A DNA stretch of 64,000 bases from Podospora pseudocomata (taxonomy: Eukaryota > Ascomycota > Sordariomycetes > Sordariales > Podosporaceae): contig NC_085887.1 in the NCBI RefSeq assembly GCF_035222375.1, positions 843,501-907,500 of the forward strand, in the 5' to 3' direction. Positions 55,050-64,000 of the stretch are shown in pieces (within the stretch, counting starts at the first letter, position 1; each line of letters starts with the position of its first letter). Below the pieces are notes generated by a model, which saw only the letters and a program-made list of their open reading frames with translations, did no database searches and was not told the origin of the DNA. The position numbers were made by a program, and so were the translations under genes.

Positions 55050-56669
55050 ACGTACTTTATAAGCGAGTGCACCATATAAGCGAATGCACCACTTTCCACA
55101 CTGCGCACCATCTCCACCTTCCACTCTCAAAAATTCCACAACCCAATATGTCTTCCACTTCAAAAGAGGCTCGGATACTTTTGGCCCTTGAGGCTATCCA
55201 ACGCGATAAAATCCTTAGCCTATGAACTGCAGGTGAGATCTACGATATCCACCATACAACGCTTATGCGCCGACGCAACGGGAAACCTGCACGACGCGAT
55301 ATTCCAGCCAACTCACGCAAACTTACGGATTTAGAGGAGCAAACGATCGTACAATATATAACTGAGCTGTGTGCACGCGCATTCCATCCCCGGCTTGCGT
55401 ATGTGGAAGATATGGGCATCATCACACCCACCATGGTAGTTACTACCTCCGATGGCCGTGGCAGGGCTAAACAGGCCCAGCCTGGCAATCGTGAGTGGGC
55501 CACAGTTATCCAAGGGGTGAATGCTCTAGGTTGGGCCATTCCACCATTTGTCATCTTGGCTGGGCAATATCATCTTGCCAACTGGTATCAAGAGTGCAAC
55601 CTTCCGGCCACCTGGCGTATTGCAACAACCGATAATGGCTGGACTACAAATGCAGTAGGCCTTGATTGGATTAAACACTTCGACTACCATACAGCATCTC
55701 GTACGAAGGGTATATACCGGTTATTAATCCTAGACGGCCACGATAGCCACCACTCCGAAGACTTCGAGAACTACTGCCAGCAACACAACATCAAAACACT
55801 CTGTATGCCTCCGCATTCCTCGCACTTGGTTCAGCCATTAGATGTTGGTTGTTTTGCGCCGTTGAAGAAGGCGTACAGCTACCAAATCGAGCAGTTGATG
55901 CGGATGAACATCACACATATCAGCAAGCTGGAGTTTCTCTGTGGGTTCAGAGCTGCGTTTTTTGCTTCAATGACGGAAGGAAACATCCAGGGTGGGTTTG
56001 CCGGAGCCGGCCTTGTACCGTACGACCCAGAGAGGGTGATATCCAAGCTAGATATACGGCTCCGAACCCCAACACCCCCAGCCTCAAGGCCAGGAACAGC
56101 ACTACCCTGGGTCTCCCAAACACCACACAACGCTCGAGAAGCCACCTCGCAGTCAGAGCTTATTAAAACCCGGATATCCAACCACCAAGGTAGCTCTCCA
56201 ACGCCTATGCTGGCCGCTGTGGACCTTTTAGCCAAAGGTACGATGGCCGTGATGCACGAGGTGGCTCTTTTACGTAGTGAGGTTTCCGCACTACGCAAGG
56301 CCAATGAGGGGCTTATAAGAGACGGAGAGCCAATAAAACACGTGTGCGGCTTGGAGGATCACTTACCGTACAAGAGGCACAGGATCTAGTGGATCAGAAG
56401 GCTGTAGGTGAGCAACTGGCTCAGGAAGGACGTCAAAATGGTGGTGGTGCAGGGGGGTCTCGTACGAAGATTCGGTGTTGTGGCGTATGCGGCAAGCCAG
56501 GTCATAATGCACGCACGTGCACGGAGGCTGCAGAATCCTATGATTCATCTGTTTCTAACTCAGTTATTGTAGTTTCCTAGTATTGTGGTTGTGTAATTGA
56601 GGATAGTTGTGGTAGGGCGGTGGAAAGTGGTGCATTCACTTATATGGTGCACTCGCTTATAAAGTACGT
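55050..56669 (+). mobile_element. Fot1/pogo-like DNA transposon 1, internally deleted
   Basis: Terminal inverted repeats of about 50 bp (ACGTACTTTATAAGCG... at 55050; its complement ends at 56669), flanked by TA on both sides (55048-55049 and 56670-56671). Each end carries two tandem 17-bp units (TATAAGCGAGTGCACCA and a near copy). The transposase frame (MSSTSKEARILLALEAIQ at 55149) has an in-frame stop, then continues from MRRRNGKPARRDIPANSRKL. The sequence jumps from YVEDM straight to GIITPTMVVTTSDGRGRAK, so about 100 residues with the first catalytic Asp block seen in element 2 (NFDETGF) are missing. The later DDE parts remain (LLILDGHDSHHS, MPPHSSHLVQPLDVGCFAPLK), as does a C-terminal zinc knuckle CCGVCGKPGHNARTC. 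It cannot be autonomous. Confidence 0.9.
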
Positions 56670-56671
56670 TA

Positions 56672-57821
56672 ACATGGTTTATAAGCGAAAGCGCCACGCA
56701 ATTGATCCACACGTAACATCTCCCTTCTTCATCCTCCTTCTCTACAACTGAACATGCCTCAAAAAAACGATGAAAGTAGCATAATCTTGGCCCTCGAAGC
56801 GATGAAGAATGACCCGAAACTAAGCCTAAGAGCTGCAGCAAAGATCTATTCTGTTGATCATCGGAAGCTGGGTCGCCGCAAGCAGGGTCAGCCATCACGA
56901 CGCGATATTTCAGCCAACTCGCGGAAGCTGACTACTCTAGAAGAGTCTGTTATTATTCAATCTATTATCGACCTAGATTTGAAAGGATTTCCTCCTCGCT
57001 TGTCTGGTGTGGAAGATATGGCCAAACGATTGCTTGCCGAACGCGATGCGGGACGCGTCGGCGCGCTCTGGGCGCACAACTTTGTTAAACGGCAACCAGA
57101 ACTCACTACGCGTTTTACTCGGAAGTACGACTACCAAAGGGCCCTATGCGAAGATCCAGAGGTTATTGGCGGCTGGTTTACACTTGTACGGAACACAATT
57201 GCGAAGTATGGTATTCTGGAGGTGGACATCTACAACTTTGATGAGACGGGGTTTATGATGGGTCTCTAAAACGCCAAACAACCCAACTGAAGCCTCTTCA
57301 CAATCTAATCTCATCAAGTCTCGGATTGCACAGCATCAGAATAGCTCTCCAACTGAGATTTTAAAAGGCAGTTGACGTCCTTGCGAAAGGAACGTCAGGA
57401 TAATGCATCAGTTAGCATTATTGAAGGTAGAGAACCAGAGTCTCCGAGCAGCAAATGAAGCACTAAGCAAGCGCCGAAGGGCCAAAAAGCAACGTGTTCG
57501 GCAAGGAGGATTACTCTCTGTACAAGATGCACAGGATTTGCAGGGTCAGAGAGATGTTGAGGCGCAGATAATGGAGGAAACGCAGGTAGGTAGTGGTCGG
57601 AAGCCGAGGACCGAGACGCGTGCGCGACGTTGTGGCAACTGCGGCGAGCCTGGTCATAATGCGCGCACATGTCAGATAGTTGTAGAAACGTCTGAGGAAG
57701 ATAATTCCAAGTAATTTTAACTGTTTTGAGCTGTTTTGGTGGAGTTGTTCTTGTATTTGCAGTGTGGGTGCAGGGAGTGTGGCGCTTTCGCTTATATGGC
57801 GCTTTCGCATATAAACCACGT
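56672..57821 (+). mobile_element. Fot1/pogo-like DNA transposon 2, internally deleted
   Basis: It starts right after the TA that ends element 1 and is followed by TA at 57822-57823. The inverted repeats read ACATGGTTTATAAGCGAAAG at the 5' end and the complement of ACGTGGTTTATATGCGAAAG at the 3' end; the 17-bp unit TATAAGCGAAAGCGCCA occurs once on the left and twice on the right. The transposase N-terminus is intact (MPQKNDESSIILALEAMKND at 56754, SRRDISANSRKL, ERDAGRVGALWAHNFVKRQPEL, IYNFDETGFMMG) and stops at 57269. The central and C-terminal DDE regions are deleted. The C-terminal tail returns (LLKVENQSLRAANEALSKRR, zinc knuckle CGNCGEPGHNARTC, end 57714). Same family as element 1 but a different subfamily. 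Confidence 0.9.
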
Positions 57822-57823
57822 TA

Positions 57824-57990
57824 TCGTCTAACGCCTATTTAACTTACTATCTTTACACATGAATGCATGTTTGCAAATTTTCACAGCTATCCACTATCTT
57901 TCAACAAGTACCTGCTTTCTTTTTATGCATATTAGTTTTTCCCCAATGGCTATTGACTGTCTTTTTACGCCTGCTCACCATCTTGGTACC
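57824..57990. other. AT-rich DNA between transposon 2 and the amidase 3' half
   Basis: Contains CTTACTATCTTT and CACTATCTTTCAACA, which resemble CTTACTATCTTTCAACACA at about 54467 on the other side of the element stack. These short similarities may be remnants of an older insertion or an expanded intron; no element could be defined. Confidence 0.3.
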
Positions 57991-58877
57991 TTTGAGCTAA
58001 TGAAGTGTGACATTAGGACTGATCAGGCCGTCGGCCCACATCCTCCCATTCTCAGGGGTCTTCGCCATGTAGCAGATGCCCTCAAGGCAGCCGGGCAAAA
58101 GGTGGTTGATTGGGAGCCGCCGCTTCAGACTACCACTAAGCGGGTTCATGTAAGCCCCCTTCTAGGTTCTCTTCAATGTCGGAATTGCTTGACTGCAGAC
58201 CGACAACAATCCGGCATGGCAAAGGTCTCCTTCCTCCTAGCAGACGACGGAAACGACATCCACCCCCACCTCGTTCTTTCAGGAGAGCCCCTGATCCCCG
58301 ACCTCCAAGAACCATTCCAGCTCAAAGCCGCAAATTGACCTCCTCGAGCATCAGAACCTCACTTTTTTCAGGGGTTGGAATATGGGACGGCCTATTGCGA
58401 TTATTGGAACTCGACAAGCGAGAATAATGGTCAGATCGTGGATGCAGTCATCATTCCAGTGGCCCCGCACGCTGCGGTGATTCCAGACAAATGTTATCAT
58501 ACTGGTGAAAATGGGGTCACATTGCACCGCTGAAAGCTGACTTTCAAACTAACGATAAATAAAAAGCCTACACCGAAGTTATCAATTTGATGAACTACTC
58601 TGCGGCTGTCATCCCCGTGACCAATGCAGGCAAGACGATCGACGTCGTCCCAAAGGGTGACAATGCATACAAACCTCTCAATGAAGTCGATCAACAGAAA
58701 TGGGAGGCCTGCAAGTCCTTCCCTTCTCCACCTAGTTACCTACCTTGGGTGCTAATGCCTGACTCCACAGATGATCCCGAAATCTACGACGGGGCCCGGT
58801 TGGCGTACAGATTGTGGCACGGACATTTGAAGAAGAAAATGTCCTTGCCATTGCTGGAATCGTCACTGCTTACTTGA

Positions 58878-59221
58878 ACGTGGCAGTTTGTTGCGAGTAT
58901 GTTTCCAGTTACTGGGTATAGGGGCAACAAGACTCTTGAACTTTTCAGCCGCGCGAATTTACCAGGAGGGATTCGGCATTCTCGACTTTCAAGGTGGGAT
59001 TTGGGAGGAGAGGCCTGGCCGAGAGTGAGAAAGGAGAAGTCATGGAGAAGAGAAGATGGCAAATGGACGGAGACTTGATTTCTGCACACAGAGCTCTCCT
59101 TGGTTCCAAATTTGCTTCGACGACAGTGTGAATGTCAAACACTTCCACACCATCCTCATCTTTAACCCAATCAACAGCCTAGATACACAAAACCCATCCA
59201 ACCGAGATGTCTCTGCACCGC
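58878..59221. other. Convergent intergenic stretch, nothing recognisable
   Basis: Lies between the end of the amidase pseudogene and the stop of the small CutA/Nif3-like gene. No features were seen. Confidence 0.45.
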
Positions 59222-59636
59222 TCAATAACTCTCAATCCTATAAACCTCATACGCCGGCTCCTCAAAAGGATGCGCCCTGCCACCTAACGTCAGCACACCA
59301 TTCAACACCTGTTACATGTACATGTAAGTTGAGTAAAACCTACCTCTTTAAAGCCTCCACCGCCCTCCTAACCACATCCTCCCCCACAACCAACGTCTCA
59401 ACTCTCGCCTCCTCAATCCTCTCCAACTTTCCAACCGCCCCCGTATGCGGATTAGCCCCTTTCCCGGGTCTAAACTGCCCCGTTCCCATCGCTGTCCAGC
59501 AGCACTCGGTGTAGTTCCCCGGTCCGGGGTACCGCCCCGCTCCAACCTTGAACACGGCAGCTTTGCATTGCTCAGTGTGGGAGGTAGGGACGAAAAAGAC
59601 TAGTTTGAAGCGTTGTGTTGTGGCGAGGCTGCCCAT
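59222..59636 (-). CDS. Small CutA/Nif3-YqfO-like fold protein (115 aa), one intron
   Basis: Exons on the minus strand are 59636-59344 and 59276-59222. The 67-bp intron has a GTAGGT donor and a GGCAG acceptor preceded by TGCTGAC. The product reads MGSLATTQRFKLVFFVP, CKAAVFKVGAGRYPGPGNYTECCW, GTGQFRP, ANPHTGAVGKLERIEEARVE, VRRAVEALKR, and after the splice AHPFEEPAYEVYRIESY. This is the small PII/CutA-like domain found alone in fungi and as an insert in Nif3/YqfO proteins (often annotated as NGG1-interacting factor 3-like). The AHPFEEPAYEVY ending is the best family signature and is reached only through the intron. The biochemical role is unknown. It is divergent from the HET gene, with 793 bp between starts. 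Confidence 0.88.
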
Positions 59637-60429
59637 TGTGTTGTGGTGGGAAGAAGAGGTGAAAAATGCGAGATGGGATGGAAGTTGGGTTTGTGCGGGG
59701 TTGGGGAGTGGTGATTGATGATAAGGTGGGAGTGATTGAGATGAGGGGGGAGTGAGGGGTTTTATACGCCGGATTGAATATCTCCAAGACATACTGGTGG
59801 GTGTCACAGCAAGGGAGTTGTCAACTCTCGTGATCAGTACGACGTGAGCATCGATTGCCGCCTGCGTTCTCTAGCTCATGATGTGCCAATGCGGGACGGT
59901 TAACATCATTAGCGAATCGGCAGTCGATCCCTAACCCTAGACCCGCCCTAGCGTTTAGGTGGAAGCGCCGAGGAGGTTGGTAGAGGAGAAGTATCGTCAG
60001 GCTGAGCCCGAGGGTTTGGTACCACGCGCTGAGATGAATTAGTGGCGGAGGCTTTGGTGATGAGGTTCCGGGGAGAGATAGAGACATTGTCTTTGGCAAA
60101 TGCTCCCACAATGTTCATGGAGGTTAATAGTGAATATGCATTTGTGAATTAGTAAGTGGTTTCCGACAAGACTTGGCGCCATCTCGCTGAATGCAACCTC
60201 AACCCTTGCAGGTTCACCGCCCCCAACCTCCATTCAAGGATCGCGATCCACGATGGCGACCGTAACTCTTGACAGAAGCGTTCCTGCGTATCCTTTGCCC
60301 GACTTGACAGCGCATGCTTGGATCCGAAGGTCATGATACAATCTTCATATTTGACCTCAGGCAGGAGATGCGGATGAGGTTTTGTTCGAGCTTGAGCTCT
60401 CAGACGCCGGTCCAGACACGCACTTCGAT
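59637..60429. other. Divergent intergenic region (promoters of the CutA-like and HET genes)
   Basis: No gene was seen. It includes a TTTTATAC box about 120 bp upstream of the CutA-like start on the minus-strand side. Confidence 0.5.
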
Positions 60430-62349
60430 ATGCGACTCATCAACGTGACAACCCTCCAAATCGACGAATACTTCGGCACCGGCATTCCAGAGTACGCAAT
60501 TCTCTCCCACACATGGGACGCGACAGAGGCAACGTTACAACAATGGAGCAAGCGGACGACGAGACTTCGAAAGTTCAAGGTTCCCGGCTATGCAAAAGTG
60601 TACGGAGCATGCAAACTTGCGCGACAAGACGGACTTCGATATCTGTGGATCGACACCGTTTGTATCGACAAATCTAGCTCGGCTGAGTTGTCAGAAGCCA
60701 TCAATTCCATGTTCGCATGGTACGAAAACGCCAAAGTATGCTATGTCTACCTGTCAGATGTCAAAATACCGTCAAAGGACGACAACATTGACGTGTTGAG
60801 TCTGTTCCGGCGTTCTCGATGGTGGACTCGTGGCTGGACCCTTCAAGAGCTTTTGGCGCCAACAAACATTCTTTTTTACACTCGGGAGTGGGTGCAGATG
60901 GGAACCAAGTACGCGTTGGCTATGCTTATTCAAGAGATCACGGGTATTGGCGAAGGGTACTTGCGAGGGACACGGCGGATATCTTTGTGTAGTATCGCAC
61001 AGAGGATGAGCTGGGCCTCCAAGCGAGTTACGACAAGGGAGGAGGATCTCGCGTACTCCTTGCTCGGCATATTCGGAATCAACATGCCCCTGTTGTATGG
61101 CGAAGGGAGCCAGAACTCCTTCCGAAGACTTCAGGAGGAGGTCATCAAGACATCGATCGACCAGAGCATATTCGCATTCGAGACTGGCTCATCGGATAAC
61201 ACCCTTCTCGCCCACCACCCAAGAGACTTTGCTGCGCAGGGTAGCGTACGACCTAGCTTCGCACGCAAGCTGACACCCCCTTTTACCCTTTCCAATGCTG
61301 GACTTTCCCTGACAGTACCGTTGATTCAAACCATGTCTCCGTATTGGGTCTTGGCGGTCCTGAACTGTGTCGAGTTGCACTGGGACCAGGAGGACGTCAG
61401 CGCACGGTCCGTCATTTGTCTTCCACTTCTTGGAAGGGACAAGAAATACATGCGAGCTCGAGCTCCGGTTACTCTGATTAGCCTCGGAGCTGACTTGGCG
61501 GGCGGGCCAAAGCCGACTATACGCCCAAAGCTCATCGACAACAACGTTGAACACGTTCGTGTTGGAAGAGAAGATGCCGATACAGACACCGTAACGACAG
61601 GCAGCACGTCGAGCATCGAGAGGACTACACCACTTGAAATACAGGATTTGACGACGCGGGAGGATACCGAGATACTCGTCTCGTACTTTTCTCGCATCTA
61701 CACTCTTTGGGGTAATGAGATGGATGAGGCCATGAAGGGTTTCGCCGTTAGTGAGATGATGCTGGATTCCACGACCGAAACGCCGGAACAAGGATTTATG
61801 CTCACCTTCCCCCGGGGGTTAGGGGAGTACCGCTATCGCTATTCCTATCCGCATACAGACCTGTATCCCAATATCAGCTTCTTTATCCCATCGGCAGTCG
61901 CTCCTCCGATGCACCACGACCGTAACAGCAACGGCAATAATAGGGAGGGCAGCGCTGATCCAGATGGCCACCACCAGTCCCAACACCCCCGGCATGGAGA
62001 AGTTAAGAGAGGTCTACTGGTCTTTGCCCCCCTCCGCGGTGCGAATTACGAATATGTAGGCATCTACCTCGCAGTGGACTCGGCCACCAGGAACTGGGCC
62101 TGCCGGATTCTAGACCTCGGCGCCAGCTTCTCTGGAATGAGATCGGATCTACAAGAAATGACGGAGCTCGGTGACGGTCTCATCCTGGGAAAGTCTGAAG
62201 AATGGCTCCACTACGATCAGCAGGGTGATGTTATCGTGGCTGCCCGGACGAGATTCAAGACGGTCAAAGGCAAGCCCTGCAAGGAAGCGATCGTGGTGGA
62301 GTTGGTGTTTGATGTAGAGGAGTTATTGGAAGAGAGGGATTCGGAGTAG
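60430..62349 (+). CDS. HET-domain protein (639 aa)
   Basis: Single exon. I chose the ATG at 60430 because HET proteins commonly begin MRLINV and the frame further upstream has no ATG. The HET blocks are EYAILSHTWD (residues 21-30), YLWIDTVCIDKSSSAELSEA followed by INSMFAWYENA (71-101), and WWTRGWTLQELLAP (131-144). RMSWASKRVTTREEDLAYSLLGIFGINMPLLYGEG follows. The longer C-terminal part is unassigned; it contains a His/Asn-rich insert (HHDRNSNGNN...) before RGLLVFAPLRGANYEYVGIYLAVD. It belongs to the same broad family as the HET gene at 46831-48162 but is not a recent duplicate. It appears intact. The likely role is allorecognition or another cell-death-linked response, by family only. Confidence 0.92.
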   Translation: MRLINVTTLQIDEYFGTGIPEYAILSHTWDATEATLQQWSKRTTRLRKFKVPGYAKVYGACKLARQDGLRYLWIDTVCIDKSSSAELSEAINSMFAWYENAKVCYVYLSDVKIPSKDDNIDVLSLFRRSRWWTRGWTLQELLAPTNILFYTREWVQMGTKYALAMLIQEITGIGEGYLRGTRRISLCSIAQRMSWASKRVTTREEDLAYSLLGIFGINMPLLYGEGSQNSFRRLQEEVIKTSIDQSIFAFETGSSDNTLLAHHPRDFAAQGSVRPSFARKLTPPFTLSNAGLSLTVPLIQTMSPYWVLAVLNCVELHWDQEDVSARSVICLPLLGRDKKYMRARAPVTLISLGADLAGGPKPTIRPKLIDNNVEHVRVGREDADTDTVTTGSTSSIERTTPLEIQDLTTREDTEILVSYFSRIYTLWGNEMDEAMKGFAVSEMMLDSTTETPEQGFMLTFPRGLGEYRYRYSYPHTDLYPNISFFIPSAVAPPMHHDRNSNGNNREGSADPDGHHQSQHPRHGEVKRGLLVFAPLRGANYEYVGIYLAVDSATRNWACRILDLGASFSGMRSDLQEMTELGDGLILGKSEEWLHYDQQGDVIVAARTRFKTVKGKPCKEAIVVELVFDVEELLEERDSE

Positions 62350-64000
62350 TTGTGGATGACCTGGTGTATGTGGTATGCCCCTGAGATTGTCATGGCTCGC
62401 TGTGCGCATCTGCTATATCGCCTTGAGTGCTTGCGAGACGGTTTGAGCAATAGGAGTGGTCGGGGATGGTTTGAGACTCACCTGTGCTATTTTTCCTTCA
62501 GCGTCTATTGAAAATCTTGCGAGCCCCTGTGCTCTGCATAGCTAGGCTCCTTTCATGAGAACTGCACAAGAACTTGAAAGTCCTGTTGTCTTCTCAGGCA
62601 GAAATCGCACCATCTCAGGCTCTCCCACCACCCCGAACCAACCACACCAGGCTGAATATCAGAGTGTCTAGTTGACACTGTGCTCTAAACACAGCAACAG
62701 ATCATCACCTTGCTTTCTTGGGGGCCAAAGATGTGCCGAGATTCCGGGTAGCGCTTGTGGGGGGCTGGGGGGTTGCCGCGCTGGAGGCCTAATGAACACG
62801 GCCCGACACCCGGAGGATTCTCTCCAACACGAGGAAAGAATACGTGGTGAGATCCCAAAGCAGAAGTGTCGATCTGGACCTTTTTGTGTTGTTTATGTAT
62901 GTCCTTACTCTTGGACGAGCCGTCTCTTGGCCTCGATAGTGTCTTACACATTGCCCAGTCCGGGTGTTTCCCGCTACCCGGTCTGGGCTGTGTTCCGACT
63001 CGGGATTGTATGACCTGAACTGGACCGGAGTCTAGAGGATTCGACGCGCGAAAATATTGTATGGATTTGGCTAGGCCGCGCACGTTTCGAAATATTCCTG
63101 TTTATGAGGTGTGATATCAAAAGCTGCCACAATAGAGATTTCAACTATCGGCCCATTGAGCTGTCCACCGTTGACGTCTGAACGGCCGAATGTGCGGGTC
63201 GTGTCTGAATGTCAGGGCTCCCTTGAATCCATGAATCCATGATCGCTGGACACCAAGTGGAGATCTCCCGCTCAGTGGGGAATCGAGCTTAATCGGACTG
63301 CACCTCGTATCAAACCGGCTCTATCGACGCTCTGCATGCAGGGTTTGACGTTTTGTTCAACTGCGCACGTAGCGGCGTCTGGTTCGGTCTACGATGGGCT
63401 CTCGGCGTCGGCCGGGCTTTCTGTCAAGAGCAGTTTACTGGGAATTGAGAAGTTGACACCATCGAACTGTCAACTGGTTAAGCCCAACTGGGGTCCCCGC
63501 AGTTGGCTGTTGGCTCTAAAACACATCTTCACTGCCCGTTCACTGCCTTAGCGAGGCCATTGACACCCGGACTGGTTTAAAAGGGACCACCAGTTCACAA
63601 ATCGGAGGAAAATATCTCTTCCGGCCGTACAGCTAACTCCCGTTGTTCCTGAAAACCCCACCTCTGCGTTGATCGGCTTGGCACGCCTGAGGTGTGGAGC
63701 TGCCGCCCCCGCTCTATAGCGTCGCGAGCGCACTGACCAGCCACCTTTTGCTGAATAAAAAAAAAACCTCCAGCTTCACTGCTTGTTCATCACACAGAAG
63801 CCTAACAACAAGGAAGAGTCTCGGCGGTTCCTAAACCGCGCATCATGAAAAGTCGAAAACCACGAGTCAGGACTGCCGAATATTGTCAGTCTGCAAGCAG
63901 TCGCCGCATTTGGATGACCGCCACCCTCTTTCCATGAGCTCACCGTCCGGCAGCGAACCATACTCAGCGGCGCCTGCGGGCGAGCGCCATCAAAAAGCCA
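62350..64000. other. Right end of window, no gene seen
   Basis: Only short frames on both strands without protein-like features. A run of ten A at about 63759-63768 is the only simple repeat. No tRNA or other RNA gene could be recognised. Confidence 0.45.

Larger units (their letters stand above)
53245..58877 (+). pseudogene. Amidase-signature gene, decayed and split by transposable elements
   Basis: The N-terminal half (53245 to about 54340) reads SWQTHAAEKRESLLASIP, an intron at 53527-53602 (GTAAGT...TAG), then ALDAHFKETG, GPLHNLPVSLKDQFRVKGV, TTMGYVG, the amidase signature SCGGSSGGEG and LGVGTDIGSSVRITAAFN. Asn-Ile-Arg core spacing and the catalytic Ser cluster agree with acetamidase-like fungal amidases. 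The C-terminal half resumes at about 57995 (RTDQAVGPHPPILRGLRHVADALKAAGQKVVDWEPP) and ends with MNYSAAVIPVTNAGKTID, PEIYDGARLAYRLW. Within the halves there are an in-frame TGA after MGYVG and several frameshifts (around 53625, 53650 and 54005). The 3.4 kb between the halves hold a solo LTR and two DNA transposons. The gene cannot be functional as assembled. Confidence 0.85.

Noticed and set aside
1-64000. CRISPR arrays, bacterial operons, plasmid or phage features
   Set aside because: No regularly spaced repeats; the sequence is clearly intron-bearing fungal nuclear DNA.

Overview
The window looks like nuclear DNA of a filamentous ascomycete, probably a sordariomycete (Sordariales-like). The introns are short (about 50-95 bp), mostly with GT(A/G)NGT donors, CTRAC-type branch sites and YAG acceptors. 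The gene content also fits: an AA9 copper monooxygenase, HET-domain proteins, a STAND/NACHT (NLR-like) gene, a LaeA-like methyltransferase, a Tad1-type LINE and Fot1/pogo-type DNA transposons. All assignments come from reading the sequence and recalling families; no database was searched.

From 0 to 20 kb lies a fairly ordinary gene-bearing region. It holds a partial low-complexity gene at the left edge, a class I SAM methyltransferase (2043-3041), a small hydrophilic protein (3570-3988), a secreted 8-cysteine protein (4229-4666, minus), a single-pass membrane Cys-rich protein (6281-7507) and a secreted alpha/beta hydrolase (8039-9281). These are followed by a secreted Ser/Thr-rich protein (9461-10777, minus), a broken NLR-like gene (11379-14587), a Yvc1-type TRP cation channel (15691-17815), an AA9 LPMO (18789-19619) and a hypothetical spliced gene (19750-20334, minus).

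From 20 to 36 kb the sequence is accessory. Two members of a degenerate dispersed small-gene family lie at 20.7-21.5 and 22.67-23.13 kb; a third lies at 44.7-45.3 kb. They are followed by two nearly identical, head-to-tail Tad1-clade LINEs (23825-29840 and 29855-35884). The same 14-bp sequence stands before, between and after the two LINEs. The pair sits 182 bp upstream of the next gene's start codon.

From 36 to 51.3 kb there are housekeeping and secreted-enzyme genes: an ER P5A ATPase (Spf1, 36081-40172), mitochondrial malate dehydrogenase (41351-42547, minus), a HET-domain gene (46831-48162, minus) and a GH2 glycoside hydrolase (48655-51264, minus). Long gene-free stretches separate them.

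From 51.3 to 64 kb there is a decayed amidase gene (53245-58877). Its two halves are pushed apart by a solo LTR (54546-54995) and two internally deleted pogo-like elements that abut at one TA (55050-56669 and 56672-57821). Beyond it come a small CutA/Nif3-like protein (59222-59636, minus), a second HET-domain gene (60430-62349) and about 1.6 kb without recognisable genes.

The genes form no single pathway. Two themes stand out. One is allorecognition or innate-immunity-type genes (two HET, one broken NLR). The other is transposon activity with unusual junctions: tandem LINEs sharing a target duplication, and two adjacent pogo elements with complementary deletions. Many frame breaks, including most differences between the two LINE copies, fall at homopolymers. 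Some apparent lesions may therefore be base-calling errors rather than mutations.
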